Positions 8,447 through 17,593 of a DNA stretch of 64,000 nucleotides are shown one piece after another (position 1 is the stretch's first letter; the number at the start of each line of letters is the position of its first letter). The notes beneath the pieces were generated by a model, which was not told the origin of the DNA, made no database searches, and saw nothing but the letters and a program-made list of their open reading frames with translations. The DNA is from JBDREC01 sp043820105 [NCBI: Pseudomonadota bacterium] (lineage in GTDB: Bacteria; Bdellovibrionota_F; JAHFAK01). The stretch is taken from NCBI GenBank assembly GCA_043820105.1, contig JBDREC010000012.1:1-64000 (forward strand), given 5' to 3'. The position numbers were made by a program, and so were the translations under genes.

Positions 8447-9514
8447 ATGAAAGCCCTTCTGACACTTGAAAATAATATAACTTTTAAAACTGATGTTTTT
8501 GGATATGAAAAATCTTGTGCAGGTGAAGTTGTCTTTAATACTGGAATGGTTGGATATCCTGAATCCTTAACAGATCCATCCTATACTGGTCAAATTCTAA
8601 CTTTCACCTATCCTTTAATTGGAAATTATAAAGCCCCTAATTTTGATAAAGATGAATATGGATTAGCAAAGTTTTGCGAATCATCAATGATCCACCCCAC
8701 TGCAATTATAGTTAGTGAACATTGCCAAAATCCTTCTCATTGGAAAAACACCGAAAAACTTAATAATTGGCTTTTTGACAATAAAATTCCTGGCCTTTAT
8801 GGAATTGATACAAGGAAACTTACAAAAATCTTACGTGAGCATGGAACCATGCTTGGCAAGATTGAAATTGATGAAAAGCTTGATTTTGTTGATCCAAACA
8901 AGGAAAACCTTGTAGCGAATGTTTCTAGAAAAGATGTGCTTAAAATTGGAAAAGGCTCAAAGAAAATCATTGTTATTGATTGTGGGATTAAGAATAATAT
9001 TATTAGGAATTTGCTTAAACTTGATTTTAATTTAAAGATTGTACCCTGGGATTATGATTTTACTAATGAAGATTATGATGGATTGTTTATTTCAAATGGG
9101 CCAGGTGATCCAAAGATGTGCGAAAAGACTATTTTGCATCTTAAAAAAGCAATGGAAATCAAAAAACCAATTTTTGGTATTTGTCTGGGCCATCAGCTTT
9201 TGGCTCTGGCTAGCTCAGCTGAAACGTACAAACTAAAATACGGACATAGAAGCCATAATCAACCATGTGCACTAAAAAATGGCAAAGGATATATTACCTC
9301 TCAAAATCATGGTTTTGCTGTTGCTTCAAATACCATCCCAAATGATTGGGAAGAATATTTTTATAATGCTAATGATAATACAAATGAAGGAATAAAGCAC
9401 AAGAAATTACCTTTTTTTTCAGTGCAGTTTCATCCAGAGGCTTGTGCAGGTCCAATGGACACTGAATGGCTCTTTAATGAGTTTGAGACGAGTATAAAAA
9501 ACATTAATTATTAA
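8447..9514 (+). CDS. carA: Carbamoyl-phosphate synthase small (glutaminase) subunit
   Basis: 355 residues, typical for CarA. It hydrolyses glutamine and channels ammonia to CarB to make carbamoyl phosphate for pyrimidine and arginine synthesis. The N-terminal CPSase domain shows VVFNTGMVGYPESLTDPSYTGQ. The class I glutaminase domain has the nucleophile elbow GICLGHQ (Cys246) and the His/Glu pair in QFHPEACAGP (His329, Glu331). The substrate loop SNGPGDP is present. It is followed after 115 bp of heptamer repeats by carB, as in most carAB loci. Cytoplasmic. The start has only a weak ribosome binding site (ttggac). Confidence 0.97.
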   Translation: MKALLTLENNITFKTDVFGYEKSCAGEVVFNTGMVGYPESLTDPSYTGQILTFTYPLIGNYKAPNFDKDEYGLAKFCESSMIHPTAIIVSEHCQNPSHWKNTEKLNNWLFDNKIPGLYGIDTRKLTKILREHGTMLGKIEIDEKLDFVDPNKENLVANVSRKDVLKIGKGSKKIIVIDCGIKNNIIRNLLKLDFNLKIVPWDYDFTNEDYDGLFISNGPGDPKMCEKTILHLKKAMEIKKPIFGICLGHQLLALASSAETYKLKYGHRSHNQPCALKNGKGYITSQNHGFAVASNTIPNDWEEYFYNANDNTNEGIKHKKLPFFSVQFHPEACAGPMDTEWLFNEFETSIKNINY

Positions 9515-9604
9515 TTATTAATTGTTAATTATTGGTTATTTTTTGTTTCGTGCAGTCAGTATAAAATAATTAATAAGTAATAAATAATAATTAATAATTA
9601 ATGA
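9504..9604. repeat. Heptamer repeats (TTAATTA family) between carA and carB
   Basis: Two runs of ttaatta/ttaattg/ttggtta-type units at about 9504-9540 and 9567-9604 fill almost the whole carA-carB gap. Confidence 0.75.
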
Positions 9605-9629
9605 GTGGGAAAAGAAGAAGATTAAAACA

Positions 9630-12600
9630 ATGAGCAACAAAAACAATAGCTTAAAAACAGTACTAATCCTCGGATCAGGCGGACTATCAATTGGCCAAGC
9701 TGGAGAATTTGATTATTCAGGATCGCAGGCTATTAAAGCTTGCAAAGAAGAAGGAATAAAAACTGTCTTAGTTAATCCTAATATTGCCACCATTCAAACC
9801 TCTAAGGATTTGGCTGATGAAGTTTATTTTGTTCCTGTTGAAGCTAGTTTTGTTGAAAAAGTTATTGTAAAGGAAAAGCCTGATGGAATTATGCTTAGTT
9901 TTGGAGGTCAAGCAGCCCTAAACTGTGGTATAGATCTTTATAAAAAAGATATTCTTAGAAAGCATAATGTTAAAGTTTTAGGAACAGAAATTAATCAGAT
10001 CATTGAATCAGAAGATAAAGGAATCTTTGCTAAAAGATTAGAAAGCATTGATATCAAAACACCAAAGAGTCACACTGTTTCTAGTTTAACAGAAGGTTTA
10101 TTAAAAGCAAAAGAAATTGGTTTTCCATTAATCATTAGATCAGGATTTTCGCTAGGTGGTCTTGGCTCATCATTTTGTGAAAGCGAAAATGAATTAAGAG
10201 AAGAACTTTCAAAGGCCCTTGCTCATTCCAATCAAGTTTTAATTGAAGAATCTTTAAAAGGATTTAAAGAAATTGAATATGAAATAATGAGAGATGGTGT
10301 TGATAACTGCATTGCGATTTGTAACATGGAAAATTTTGATCCTCTTGGCATTCATACTGGAGAATCAATTGTTGTTGCTCCCTCTCAAACTTTGACTGAC
10401 TATGAATATCAAAAGCTGAGAAATATCTCTTTAAAAATCGCCAGGCACTTTGAGATTTTAGGAGAATGCAATGTTCAGTTTGCACTTGATCCTAATTCTG
10501 ATGATTACAGAGTTATTGAAATAAATGCCCGGCTTTCAAGAAGCTCAGCACTCGCTTCTAAAGCAACAGGTTACCCTATTGCCTTTATTGCAGCAAAGCT
10601 AGGCCTTGGTTATAGTTTACTGGAAATAAATAATCCTATCACAAAAGTTACAAAGAGTTTTTTTGAACCGAGCATGGATTATTTGGCTTTAAAATTCCCA
10701 AGATGGGATACAGCCAAGTTTAGTAAAGCAGCTCGTGAGATTGGTTCATCCATGAAATCAGTTGGCGAAGTCATGGCAATAGGCAGAAACTTTGAAGAAG
10801 CCTTGCAAAAAGCGATTAGAATGACAAATCCAAGCTTTTCTGGCTTAACAGAAGACCTTGAGTTTGAGGAATTAGATAAAGAGCTTATAAATCCAACTGA
10901 TCGCAGAATATTTGCCATATCAAAAGCCCTGGCACATGGATATAGTGTTGATAAAATACACGAACTAACAAAAATTGACCTTTGGTTTATTCATAAATTA
11001 AATAATATTATTTTGGAGGCTGAGAGTTTAAAGCAAAAAAAATTTGAATCACTTGATAAAATTTCACTTCTTAAAGCTAAAAAACTTGGTTTTTCTGATA
11101 AGCAAATAGCCAGGCTTATTTTTAACAAAGATGATATTGATGCAGAGCTAGCAATAAGAGAAATTAGAAAAACTTTTAATATTAATCCAAGTGTAAAGCA
11201 GATTGATACTCTAGCCGCCGAATATCCAAGTGAAACAAATTATCTTTACTTAACTTATAATGGCGATGTTGATGATACAAAAGCAATGGACAATTCTGTT
11301 ATTGTCCTTGGCTCAGGTCCATATAGCATTGGCTCAAGTGTTGAATTTGACTGGTGCTCTGTTGAGTGTGTGAAAACATTAAAAGAAGAAAATATTAAAT
11401 CAATTGTTATAAATTGTAATCCTGAAACTGTTAGTACTGATTATGATGAATGCGATAAATTGTATTTTGAAGAGTTAAGCTTTGAAAGAGTGCTTGATAT
11501 ATATGAAAAAGAAAATCCTAAAGGTATTATTATTAATATGGGTGGACAAATACCAAACAACCTTGCAATTCCCTTGCGAAAAGTTAATGCTAATATTTTA
11601 GGCACTACCCCGGAAGTGATTGATCAAGTTGAAAATAGACATAAATTCTCAGCTCTACTTGATGAACTTAAAATTGATCAACCAGAATGGATTGAATCGA
11701 TTAATCTTGCTGAAGTAAATGACTTTTGCAATAAAGTAAGTTATCCTGTTTTAGTTCGTCCATCATATGTTTTATCAGGCTCTGCGATGAATGTTGCCTA
11801 TGATGAGGAAAGCCTTGGATCAATTATAAAAAACGCAGAAGCTGTTTCAAATGATTATCCTGTAGTTGTTACCAAGTTCATTACAGAAGCAAAAGAAATC
11901 GACATGGATATTGTTGCTTCAAAGGGTGAAATAAAAGCTTATGCAATATCTGAGCATATTGAAAATGCAGGTGTGCATTCAGGAGATGCGACCTTAGTAA
12001 CTCCAGCTCAAAAACTATATCTTGAAACAATGAATAGAATTAAGAAGATATCAAGATCTGTAATAAAACACTTAAATATTACTGGTCCTGTTAATTTTCA
12101 ATTCCTAGCAAAAGATAATCATATAAAAATTATTGAATGCAACTTAAGATGTTCACGAAGCTTTCCTTTTGTCTCAAAAACCTATGATATTAACTTTATT
12201 AATTTAGCTACAAAGGCAATCTTAGGCCAAGATATTGAAAAGGTTTCTTCAAACGCTTTTGACCTTGAATATCTTGCATGTAAAGCACCTCAATTTTCCT
12301 TTACAAGACTGCATGGCGCTGATCCACAGCTAGGCGTTGAAATGGCTTCAACTGGAGAAGTCGCTTGCTTTGGAGAAGACCTGCACGAAGCTTTTCTAAA
12401 AGCAATCTTAGCTACAGGCTTCAAACTCCCTAAAAAAAATATTCTCATATCAACAGGAAATATTAAACAAAAGGCAAAATTGCTGGATTCAGTACAAAAA
12501 CTAATTACCATGGGTTTTTCATTATATGCCACTCCAAAGACCTCTGAGTTTTATAATTTACACGGAATTGAAACTGAAGTTCTTTATTGGCCAATGAGCG

Positions 12601-12842
12601 AGCAAAAACCAAATGTACTTGATTATCTAAATGCAAGACACATTGACCTGGTGATCAACATTCCAAGCACAAATAAAAAAGATGAACTAACTAATGGTTA
12701 TATGGTTAGAAGAAAAGCAAGTGATTTTGGCATACCATTGATTACAAATGTACAGGTAGCTGTTTTATTTGTTGATGCACTATATAATTATAGCGACTTA
12801 AAACTAAAGGTAAAAAGCTACAAAGAATATCTATCTAGCTAA
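9630..12842 (+). CDS. carB: Carbamoyl-phosphate synthase large subunit
   Basis: 1070 residues, full length for the family. It has two tandem ATP-grasp synthetase halves. The first starts with KTVLILGSGGLSIGQAGEFD, and the second repeats the motif as VIVLGSGPYSIGSSVEFD at about residue 555. Each half has the biotin-carboxylase-like N-domain, ATP-grasp core and oligomerisation region (ARLSRSSALASKATGYP in half 1, NLRCSRSFPFVSKT in half 2). The last roughly 140 residues form the MGS-like allosteric domain (ISTGNIKQKAKLLDSVQKL onward). It makes carbamoyl phosphate from bicarbonate, ammonia and two ATP. The locus is a standard carAB pair. Confidence 0.97.
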   Translation: MSNKNNSLKTVLILGSGGLSIGQAGEFDYSGSQAIKACKEEGIKTVLVNPNIATIQTSKDLADEVYFVPVEASFVEKVIVKEKPDGIMLSFGGQAALNCGIDLYKKDILRKHNVKVLGTEINQIIESEDKGIFAKRLESIDIKTPKSHTVSSLTEGLLKAKEIGFPLIIRSGFSLGGLGSSFCESENELREELSKALAHSNQVLIEESLKGFKEIEYEIMRDGVDNCIAICNMENFDPLGIHTGESIVVAPSQTLTDYEYQKLRNISLKIARHFEILGECNVQFALDPNSDDYRVIEINARLSRSSALASKATGYPIAFIAAKLGLGYSLLEINNPITKVTKSFFEPSMDYLALKFPRWDTAKFSKAAREIGSSMKSVGEVMAIGRNFEEALQKAIRMTNPSFSGLTEDLEFEELDKELINPTDRRIFAISKALAHGYSVDKIHELTKIDLWFIHKLNNIILEAESLKQKKFESLDKISLLKAKKLGFSDKQIARLIFNKDDIDAELAIREIRKTFNINPSVKQIDTLAAEYPSETNYLYLTYNGDVDDTKAMDNSVIVLGSGPYSIGSSVEFDWCSVECVKTLKEENIKSIVINCNPETVSTDYDECDKLYFEELSFERVLDIYEKENPKGIIINMGGQIPNNLAIPLRKVNANILGTTPEVIDQVENRHKFSALLDELKIDQPEWIESINLAEVNDFCNKVSYPVLVRPSYVLSGSAMNVAYDEESLGSIIKNAEAVSNDYPVVVTKFITEAKEIDMDIVASKGEIKAYAISEHIENAGVHSGDATLVTPAQKLYLETMNRIKKISRSVIKHLNITGPVNFQFLAKDNHIKIIECNLRCSRSFPFVSKTYDINFINLATKAILGQDIEKVSSNAFDLEYLACKAPQFSFTRLHGADPQLGVEMASTGEVACFGEDLHEAFLKAILATGFKLPKKNILISTGNIKQKAKLLDSVQKLITMGFSLYATPKTSEFYNLHGIETEVLYWPMSEQKPNVLDYLNARHIDLVINIPSTNKKDELTNGYMVRRKASDFGIPLITNVQVAVLFVDALYNYSDLKLKVKSYKEYLSS

Positions 12843-12892
12843 CTTCTCTATTATCCACACCACAAAAAGGAACAAAAAAATTAATACGTGCC

Positions 12893-14371
12893 CTACCACC
12901 TTCTAGAAATCAACTCTTTCGCAGCCTCATAAACATCGATTCTACCATTTCCATATCCTTTATCCCATCCATCACTACCTAGATCTTTTGATGTTGAAAT
13001 TAGTAGTTCTTTAATTTCATCAGCATTAATCTCAGGATCAATTTGTAATAATAAGGCAATCGCTCCAGTAACATGTGGAGCTGCCATTGATGTTCCTGAC
13101 ATTTTTTTATATTCGCCATTTAAAAAGGTTGAATAAACTCTTGTTCCAGGAGCTGAGACTTCTGGTTTTGCTAAAGTTATTATTTTTTCACCTATATCAA
13201 AATCAAGAGGGCCTCTTGTTGAAAACCAGGCAAGTAAATCAATTTCATTTGTTGCAGCTACTGTAAATGTAGAAGGAAACTCTTGAGGTGATGATTGAGC
13301 GAAAATTGATTCATTGCCCATTGCAAACACTGGTATAATATTAGCTGAATCCCAAAAAGCTAAAGCTTTATACATTGGTTCTTGTTCTTGTCTTGGCATA
13401 CCAGCAGGGCCTCCCCATGAACAATTGATTACTCTTGGATGATCGTTTGTTTCAGGATCAGCATCAGGATCTACCATCCATTCCATTGCTTTGATAAGGG
13501 CTGCTTCAGTAGAATATTCCCCAATAGCTGCTGCTGCTACAATACTTGCCTTTGGCGCAACTCCAATTTGATAACCAGATAAATTGCCACCTGCAATTGT
13601 TCCAGAAACATGTGTTCCATGACCATGCTCATCAACAGGCATTAAAGGATCTTCACCCATTGCCATAAAGTTTCTGAAATTGATGAGCTTTCCCTGTAAA
13701 TCTGGGTGACTTGCATCGATTCCAGAGTCTAAAACACCAACAATCACAGACTCGCCAGTTAGCTCAGGGAAATCTCTATTTAGCCATGGAAGCTTTATAT
13801 TATATAAACCATAAGTGTATTTAAGTCTAGACTCAGCTTTAAACATTAGCTCTTTAACTTTATCAAGACCCCATATTTCATTCATTTCATCATCTTCATA
13901 AGCATTAATATCATCTTCATCAACTGGATTTGGATCTTGAGAATCGTCAATTGGATCAGGGATTTGTATGACAGGACTATCAAGTAATATCAATCTAACA
14001 TCAGTCCTGCTAGCCAACCAAGCTACAGCCTCTTTATTTACTACCATTAGCAATGAGTTTGATATCCAAATTTGGTCAAGAATTACTGAATAAGCTTCTG
14101 CAGGCATGCTTCCTGCTAAAATATCATCAACAAGTGCTTTTTGTGTATGATGACTAATACCCTTAACAATTGCAGTCATGTCTCTATAATTAAAATATGA
14201 TTCTTTTATTTCACTTTCATAATATCTAAGCTCATTTGAGTCTTCCACCATAACAATAACTTTAGCCATTTCATTTTCATGTAAAAATTCATTAAGCATT
14301 GATCCGACTTTAGAATTTGAAAAAGCATTAATTGAAAATAAAAACAGAAAGATGAAAAGAATTTTTCTCAT
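12893..14371 (-). CDS. Secreted subtilisin-like serine protease (S8 family)
   Basis: 492 residues. The signal peptide is about residues 1-18 (MRKILFIFLFLFSINAFS). Residues about 35-120 look like an inhibitor I9-type propeptide (AKVIVMVEDSNE...). An Asp-rich linker (about 138-165) comes before the catalytic domain. The triad is visible: Asp215 in VLDSGIDASHPDL, His251 in HGHGTHVSGT and Ser428 in SGTSMAAPHVTG. The oxyanion Asn353 lies in AMGNES. There is no C-terminal pre-peptidase or sorting domain, so it is probably periplasmic or released. Convergent with carB; no operon partner. It could mature other exported proteins, but nothing in the sequence shows its substrate. Confidence 0.95.
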   Translation of the reverse strand: MRKILFIFLFLFSINAFSNSKVGSMLNEFLHENEMAKVIVMVEDSNELRYYESEIKESYFNYRDMTAIVKGISHHTQKALVDDILAGSMPAEAYSVILDQIWISNSLLMVVNKEAVAWLASRTDVRLILLDSPVIQIPDPIDDSQDPNPVDEDDINAYEDDEMNEIWGLDKVKELMFKAESRLKYTYGLYNIKLPWLNRDFPELTGESVIVGVLDSGIDASHPDLQGKLINFRNFMAMGEDPLMPVDEHGHGTHVSGTIAGGNLSGYQIGVAPKASIVAAAAIGEYSTEAALIKAMEWMVDPDADPETNDHPRVINCSWGGPAGMPRQEQEPMYKALAFWDSANIIPVFAMGNESIFAQSSPQEFPSTFTVAATNEIDLLAWFSTRGPLDFDIGEKIITLAKPEVSAPGTRVYSTFLNGEYKKMSGTSMAAPHVTGAIALLLQIDPEINADEIKELLISTSKDLGSDGWDKGYGNGRIDVYEAAKELISRRW

Positions 14372-14575
14372 GTTTTACCCCTCCTTGAGAATTTTGAATT
14401 ATATTAAACCGGATTTGAACTTAATACAAAAACTATGCCAATATTTGAATTTAGAATTACTTCGCTAAAGTTAGCTTATTCAAAGCTAATGCAATATAGG
14501 GGGAATATAAAGGTTTAAAAAATTAGTATCAAAAAAATCAAAATGCATTATTCTAGTAACAAAATGATACCTAAA

Positions 14576-15085
14576 CTAATCTTCATTCATTGTTTCTACT
14601 TCTCCATCTCTTGAAACAAAGCCACCTAAAGTATTATCTAATTTTAGGGTTTGTCTATATTTAGCAATATCGCCATCTTCATCCAAATTTTGATAAATAT
14701 TTATAGTATCTGATAGTGATCCTGTTCCAGCAGATTGAATAAAACTAAAATTACTATAAATATCATTTGTTACAGTAAACCCAAGTAGGATACAATCAAT
14801 GTTTGTCGAAATGACTCCTTGAGAACCTACCATTTTTTGACCATTAAGTTGACTATTAGAATATGGCAGCTCTTCAAAATCATCACCTCTTATAAAATGA
14901 AACTTATTTCGTTCCAGGGCATAGTCACTTTCAACCATAAAAATACCTTGTATTAAAATATTTGTTTCTGCCTGTTTTGATTTTTTGACTAGAGCCATTA
15001 AAGAAGTAGTTGCCATGGAAGCAAGAATTCCTATGATAGCAACTGTGATCATTAACTCAACCAGGGTAAATCCTCTTTTTTTCAT
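14576..15085 (-). CDS. Type IV pilin-like prepilin (pseudopilin)
   Basis: 169 residues from the ATG at 15085, which follows a strong AGGAGGA site; an upstream in-frame ATG would disrupt the leader. The start MKKRGFTLVELMITVAIIG is a textbook class III prepilin leader: a short basic leader, cleavage after Gly5, Phe+1, Glu+5, then a hydrophobic helix. The remainder is a globular pilin-type head with no recognised sub-family. It could be a major pilin, a minor pilin or a type II secretion pseudopilin; no assembly genes are in the window to decide. A sigma-54-like site lies about 90 bp upstream. Confidence 0.92.
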   Translation of the reverse strand: MKKRGFTLVELMITVAIIGILASMATTSLMALVKKSKQAETNILIQGIFMVESDYALERNKFHFIRGDDFEELPYSNSQLNGQKMVGSQGVISTNIDCILLGFTVTNDIYSNFSFIQSAGTGSLSDTINIYQNLDEDGDIAKYRQTLKLDNTLGGFVSRDGEVETMNED

Positions 15086-15174
15086 TTTTCCTCCTAAAAT
15101 ATGGTGTTCAAGCTTTTTAATAGTTCTCAAATAATTAATTATTAATTATTGTTTATTAAAGTATAATGATTATT

Positions 15175-15190
15175 TGCAAAGGACATACCA
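15175..15190 (-). promoter_or_regulatory. Possible sigma-54 promoter of the prepilin gene
   Basis: On the minus strand TGGTAT (15185-15190), five bases, then TTGCA (15175-15179). This keeps the invariant GG and GC at the correct 10-base interval of the TGGCAC-N5-TTGCW consensus. Pilin genes are sigma-54 dependent in Pseudomonas and Myxococcus, which makes it plausible. The two C-to-T differences weaken it. Confidence 0.45.
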
Positions 15191-15461
15191 GAATAAAACA
15201 TAAATATAGAACAATATTATTGACCACTTAAATGAATTAGCTCATTTTCTTTTTTTCAAAAACAGGAAATTTAAACTTAGATTTTAATCTTCCAGTACTT
15301 CTTCTATTTTACTGTCCCCTTACACATTATTCTGAACAATAGATCTTACATTTTATTGAACCAATAAAATTATTTACAACTTAAACTAAACGATAAGGGA
15401 AGTGGACAGTAGTAAAGGTTTTTTTAAGGCATTGGAGGAAGCGATATTTTTAATTTAAAAC

Positions 15462-15495
15462 AAAGGGAGAGGCTTTATGCACCTCTCCCTTTTTA
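15462..15495 (+). terminator. Strong intrinsic terminator, no gene in front of it
   Basis: A perfect 11-bp stem (AAAGGGAGAGG at 15462-15472, CCTCTCCCTTT at 15482-15492), a 9-base loop and a T-rich tail on the plus strand. The minus strand tail (tttgtttt) is weaker. No coding gene precedes it on the plus strand, so it may end a small RNA or be a leftover of a lost gene. Confidence 0.75.
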
Positions 15496-15695
15496 TTATG
15501 ACGAATAACATCGCCACCTCTTGCTAGTGATCCAGATTTTTTTAATAGTTTTCCTGATCTTTGTTGATTGGAGACAAGTGGGTTTTAATTATCGCATGTG
15601 AAGCAATCGAAGCACATAATGAAATGCTCTGACACTATAATCGAGTGAGGATTGTGATTTGAACATACCTTACTTATATATGGTTTGTTTTAGAC

Positions 15696-15742
15696 GTGCT
15701 CGTGCTCGTGCACGAATCGTTCACGTGCACGTGCACGAGCAC
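15696..15742. repeat. GC-rich palindromic repeat (GTGCTCGTGC...GCACGAGCAC)
   Basis: Outer arms gtgctcgtgc and gcacgagcac are perfect complements. The inner part continues the pairing through gtgcacg/cgtgcac with about one mismatch. It is strikingly GC-rich for its surroundings and built from GTGCTC/GTGCAC hexamers. It directly abuts the IS3-type end at about 15744. Confidence 0.7.
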
Positions 15743-15930
15743 TGATGTGGTCAAGTAAAAAGAGACACTATTTTAAACCGAACAGATTAACCACAAAATC
15801 AAAAATGCCACAGCAAAATGTTGAGTCGGCTTTTTTGGTTTTTAGAAACCAAAAGCCTCTACTTTTATGTGTTTTGCTATAAGCATTTTTGCTCATGTGG
15901 ATAATCCTTATTTATTGCTTCTTCAATTTG

Positions 15931-16134
15931 TCATCTAACGTTTACTGCTTTTAGCTTCTCACGTTCTAGCTGGTTTGGACTTTTATATCCAAGGGCTGAA
16001 TGCAGCCTTTTATCATTGTAAAACATCTCTATATAATCAAAGACATCAAGCCTCGCAGCTTGTCTTGTTGCATATATTTCACCATCTGTTCTCTCTGTTT
16101 TGAAAGTGTGAAAAAAACTTTCAAAGACTTGATA
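15931..16134 (-). pseudogene. IS3-family transposase C-terminal remnant
   Basis: The minus strand encodes about 65 residues ending in a stop at 15931. They include ESFFHTFKTERTDGEIY, RLDVFDYIEMFYNDKRLHSA and LGYKSPNQLE, the C-terminal end of an IS3/IS150-type DDE integrase. Its catalytic Glu would be the Glu of ESFFHTFK. A stop interrupts the frame just upstream (about 16144), and the rest of the gene is missing, with prs starting nearby. On the other side, a typical IS3-type end (tgtggtcaagtaaaaagaga, about 15746-15765) remains about 160 bp away. This is a decayed, immobile copy. Confidence 0.85.
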
Positions 16135-16174
16135 TTTATATAATTAAACATTTTAATAGCAAAAAAGTTGCGGT

Positions 16175-17104
16175 TTAATCAAATAATGAGCTAATAGATT
16201 CACCTTCATGAACACACTTAATGGCTTTTGAAAAAACAGGTGCTACAGATAATACTGTAATTTTATCAATCATTTTCTCAGGTGCAATAGGTATAGTGTT
16301 AGTGACAACAACTTCACTTAGCTTTGATTCTGCGATTCTTTGAATAGCTGGACCGCAAAGAATAGGATGCGTACACGCTGCTACTGCATCAGTTGCACCA
16401 TGATCAAAAAGGAATTTCAAGCCACTGATAATTGTACCAGCTGTTGAAATTTCATCATCAACAAGAAATACTTTCTTACCCTTAACATCACCAATTAGAT
16501 TAGTTGGAATTGGTCTTTCATCATTACCATGTCTTCTTTTATCAATTATAGCCATTGGAAGATGCAGACGATTTGCAAATCTTCCTGCGTCTTTTGCCTC
16601 ACCTGCATCTGATGCAACAAGTACATAATTAGAAATATCACCATTTTTTAAATGATCACAAATTATATTTATTGCTCTAAGCTGATCTACAGGAATTCTA
16701 AAAAAGCCTTGAATTTGAGGAGCGTGTAAATCCATGGTTAAAACACGATCAGCTCCTGCTGTTTCAATTAAGTCTGCCATGAGCCTGGCTGTAATTGAAA
16801 TTCTAGGTTGGTCTTTTTTATCAGATCTTGCATAAGGAAAATAAGGAATAACTGCCGTAATTCTTTGAGCTGAAGAATGTTTCAAAGCATCAAGCATCAT
16901 TAAAAGCTCTATAATGCCTTCACTTACTGGGCTTACGGATGGTTGAATAACATAAACATCTTCACCTCTAACATTTTCATGGATTTTAACCATGATATTT
17001 TCATTGGAAAATCGAATGGTTTCGCTTTTTCCAAGGTCAATACTTAGATTTGTACATATTTCCTTAGCAAGGGCAGGATGAGCACTACCAGTGAATATTT
17101 TCAT
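16175..17104 (-). CDS. prs: Ribose-phosphate pyrophosphokinase (PRPP synthetase)
   Basis: 309 residues, the usual class I length. It makes PRPP from ribose-5-phosphate and ATP for purine, pyrimidine, histidine and NAD synthesis. Motifs seen are the ATP-binding segment FPYARSDKKDQPRISI, the metal/ATP site DLHAPQIQGFF, ASDAGEAKDAGRFA, DKRRHGNDERP, and the PRPP loop VFLVDDEISTAGT. The loop reads DDEISTAGT rather than the commoner DDxIDTxGT, a small variation. A ribosome binding site (ggaaagcaac) precedes the ATG. It lies 23 bp downstream of a small conserved gene, probably one transcript. Confidence 0.96.
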   Translation of the reverse strand: MKIFTGSAHPALAKEICTNLSIDLGKSETIRFSNENIMVKIHENVRGEDVYVIQPSVSPVSEGIIELLMMLDALKHSSAQRITAVIPYFPYARSDKKDQPRISITARLMADLIETAGADRVLTMDLHAPQIQGFFRIPVDQLRAINIICDHLKNGDISNYVLVASDAGEAKDAGRFANRLHLPMAIIDKRRHGNDERPIPTNLIGDVKGKKVFLVDDEISTAGTIISGLKFLFDHGATDAVAACTHPILCGPAIQRIAESKLSEVVVTNTIPIAPEKMIDKITVLSVAPVFSKAIKCVHEGESISSLFD

Positions 17105-17127
17105 GTTGCTTTCCTTTATTTAGCTAT

Positions 17128-17418
17128 TTATTGAAATTCATACCATTTCTTAAGATTATCAACAATCAATTTAGCTTGTTTTTCACTTGAGATATTGAAC
17201 TTACTTCTTTGAAAATAATCATCGCCACGTTTTTGATATCTTCTAATAGAAACTTTTGGAGCTGAAAATTCAGCCTTTGAATTGCTTCTATCTTGATATA
17301 AAAACATTACTGTTGACCACGCACCTTTAGAAAGCACTTCTTTTTTAAGCTCTTTTACTAATACTTCACCTGAATCATCTTTAAAATTAACTGATAGTTC
17401 ATTTAATTTGTCACTCAA
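17128..17418 (-). CDS. Small conserved protein of unknown function
   Basis: 96 residues, no signal peptide or membrane segment, and a strong AGGAGG site just before the ATG. The core has KEVLSKGAWSTVMFLYQD, then KVSIRRYQKRGDDYFQRSKF and a C-terminal ISSEKQAKLIVDNLKKWYEF. I recall similar small proteins from deltaproteobacterial genomes, but no function is known to me. It sits directly upstream of prs, likely co-transcribed. A possible promoter (TTGAAA 17483-17488, TATAGA 17461-17466, minus strand, 16-base spacer) lies upstream. Confidence 0.85.
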   Translation of the reverse strand: MSDKLNELSVNFKDDSGEVLVKELKKEVLSKGAWSTVMFLYQDRSNSKAEFSAPKVSIRRYQKRGDDYFQRSKFNISSEKQAKLIVDNLKKWYEFQ

Positions 17419-17593
17419 TTGGACCTCCTGTTTCTAGATATTTAGACATTAGTTCAATTATCTATATAATAATTATTTTAAATTTCAATATAAATTATTG
17501 ATTTATGGATATTTTTTTAGGTTGATTTTTTTCACTAAATGAAAATATTAAGGGTTTCAAATAACTTTTTAACAAAATATTATGGTCATATAA

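Larger units (their letters stand above)
15131..16174. other. 1-kb region without intact genes
   Basis: It holds heptamer repeats (15132-15158), a perfect small palindrome (arms attttattg/caataaaat, 15350-15370), a strong terminator (15462-15495), a GC-rich hairpin (15696-15742), an IS3-type end (about 15744-15770), an imperfect long hairpin (15803-15895, arms aaaaatgccacagcaaaa and ttttgctataagcattttt), and a transposase remnant (15931-16134). I could support no protein-coding gene other than the remnant. Confidence 0.7.

Noticed and set aside
15308-15416. Small non-autonomous transposable element (MITE)
   Set aside because: The ends actgtcc and ggacagt are inverted over only about 7 bases and no target duplication is visible; too weak to call.
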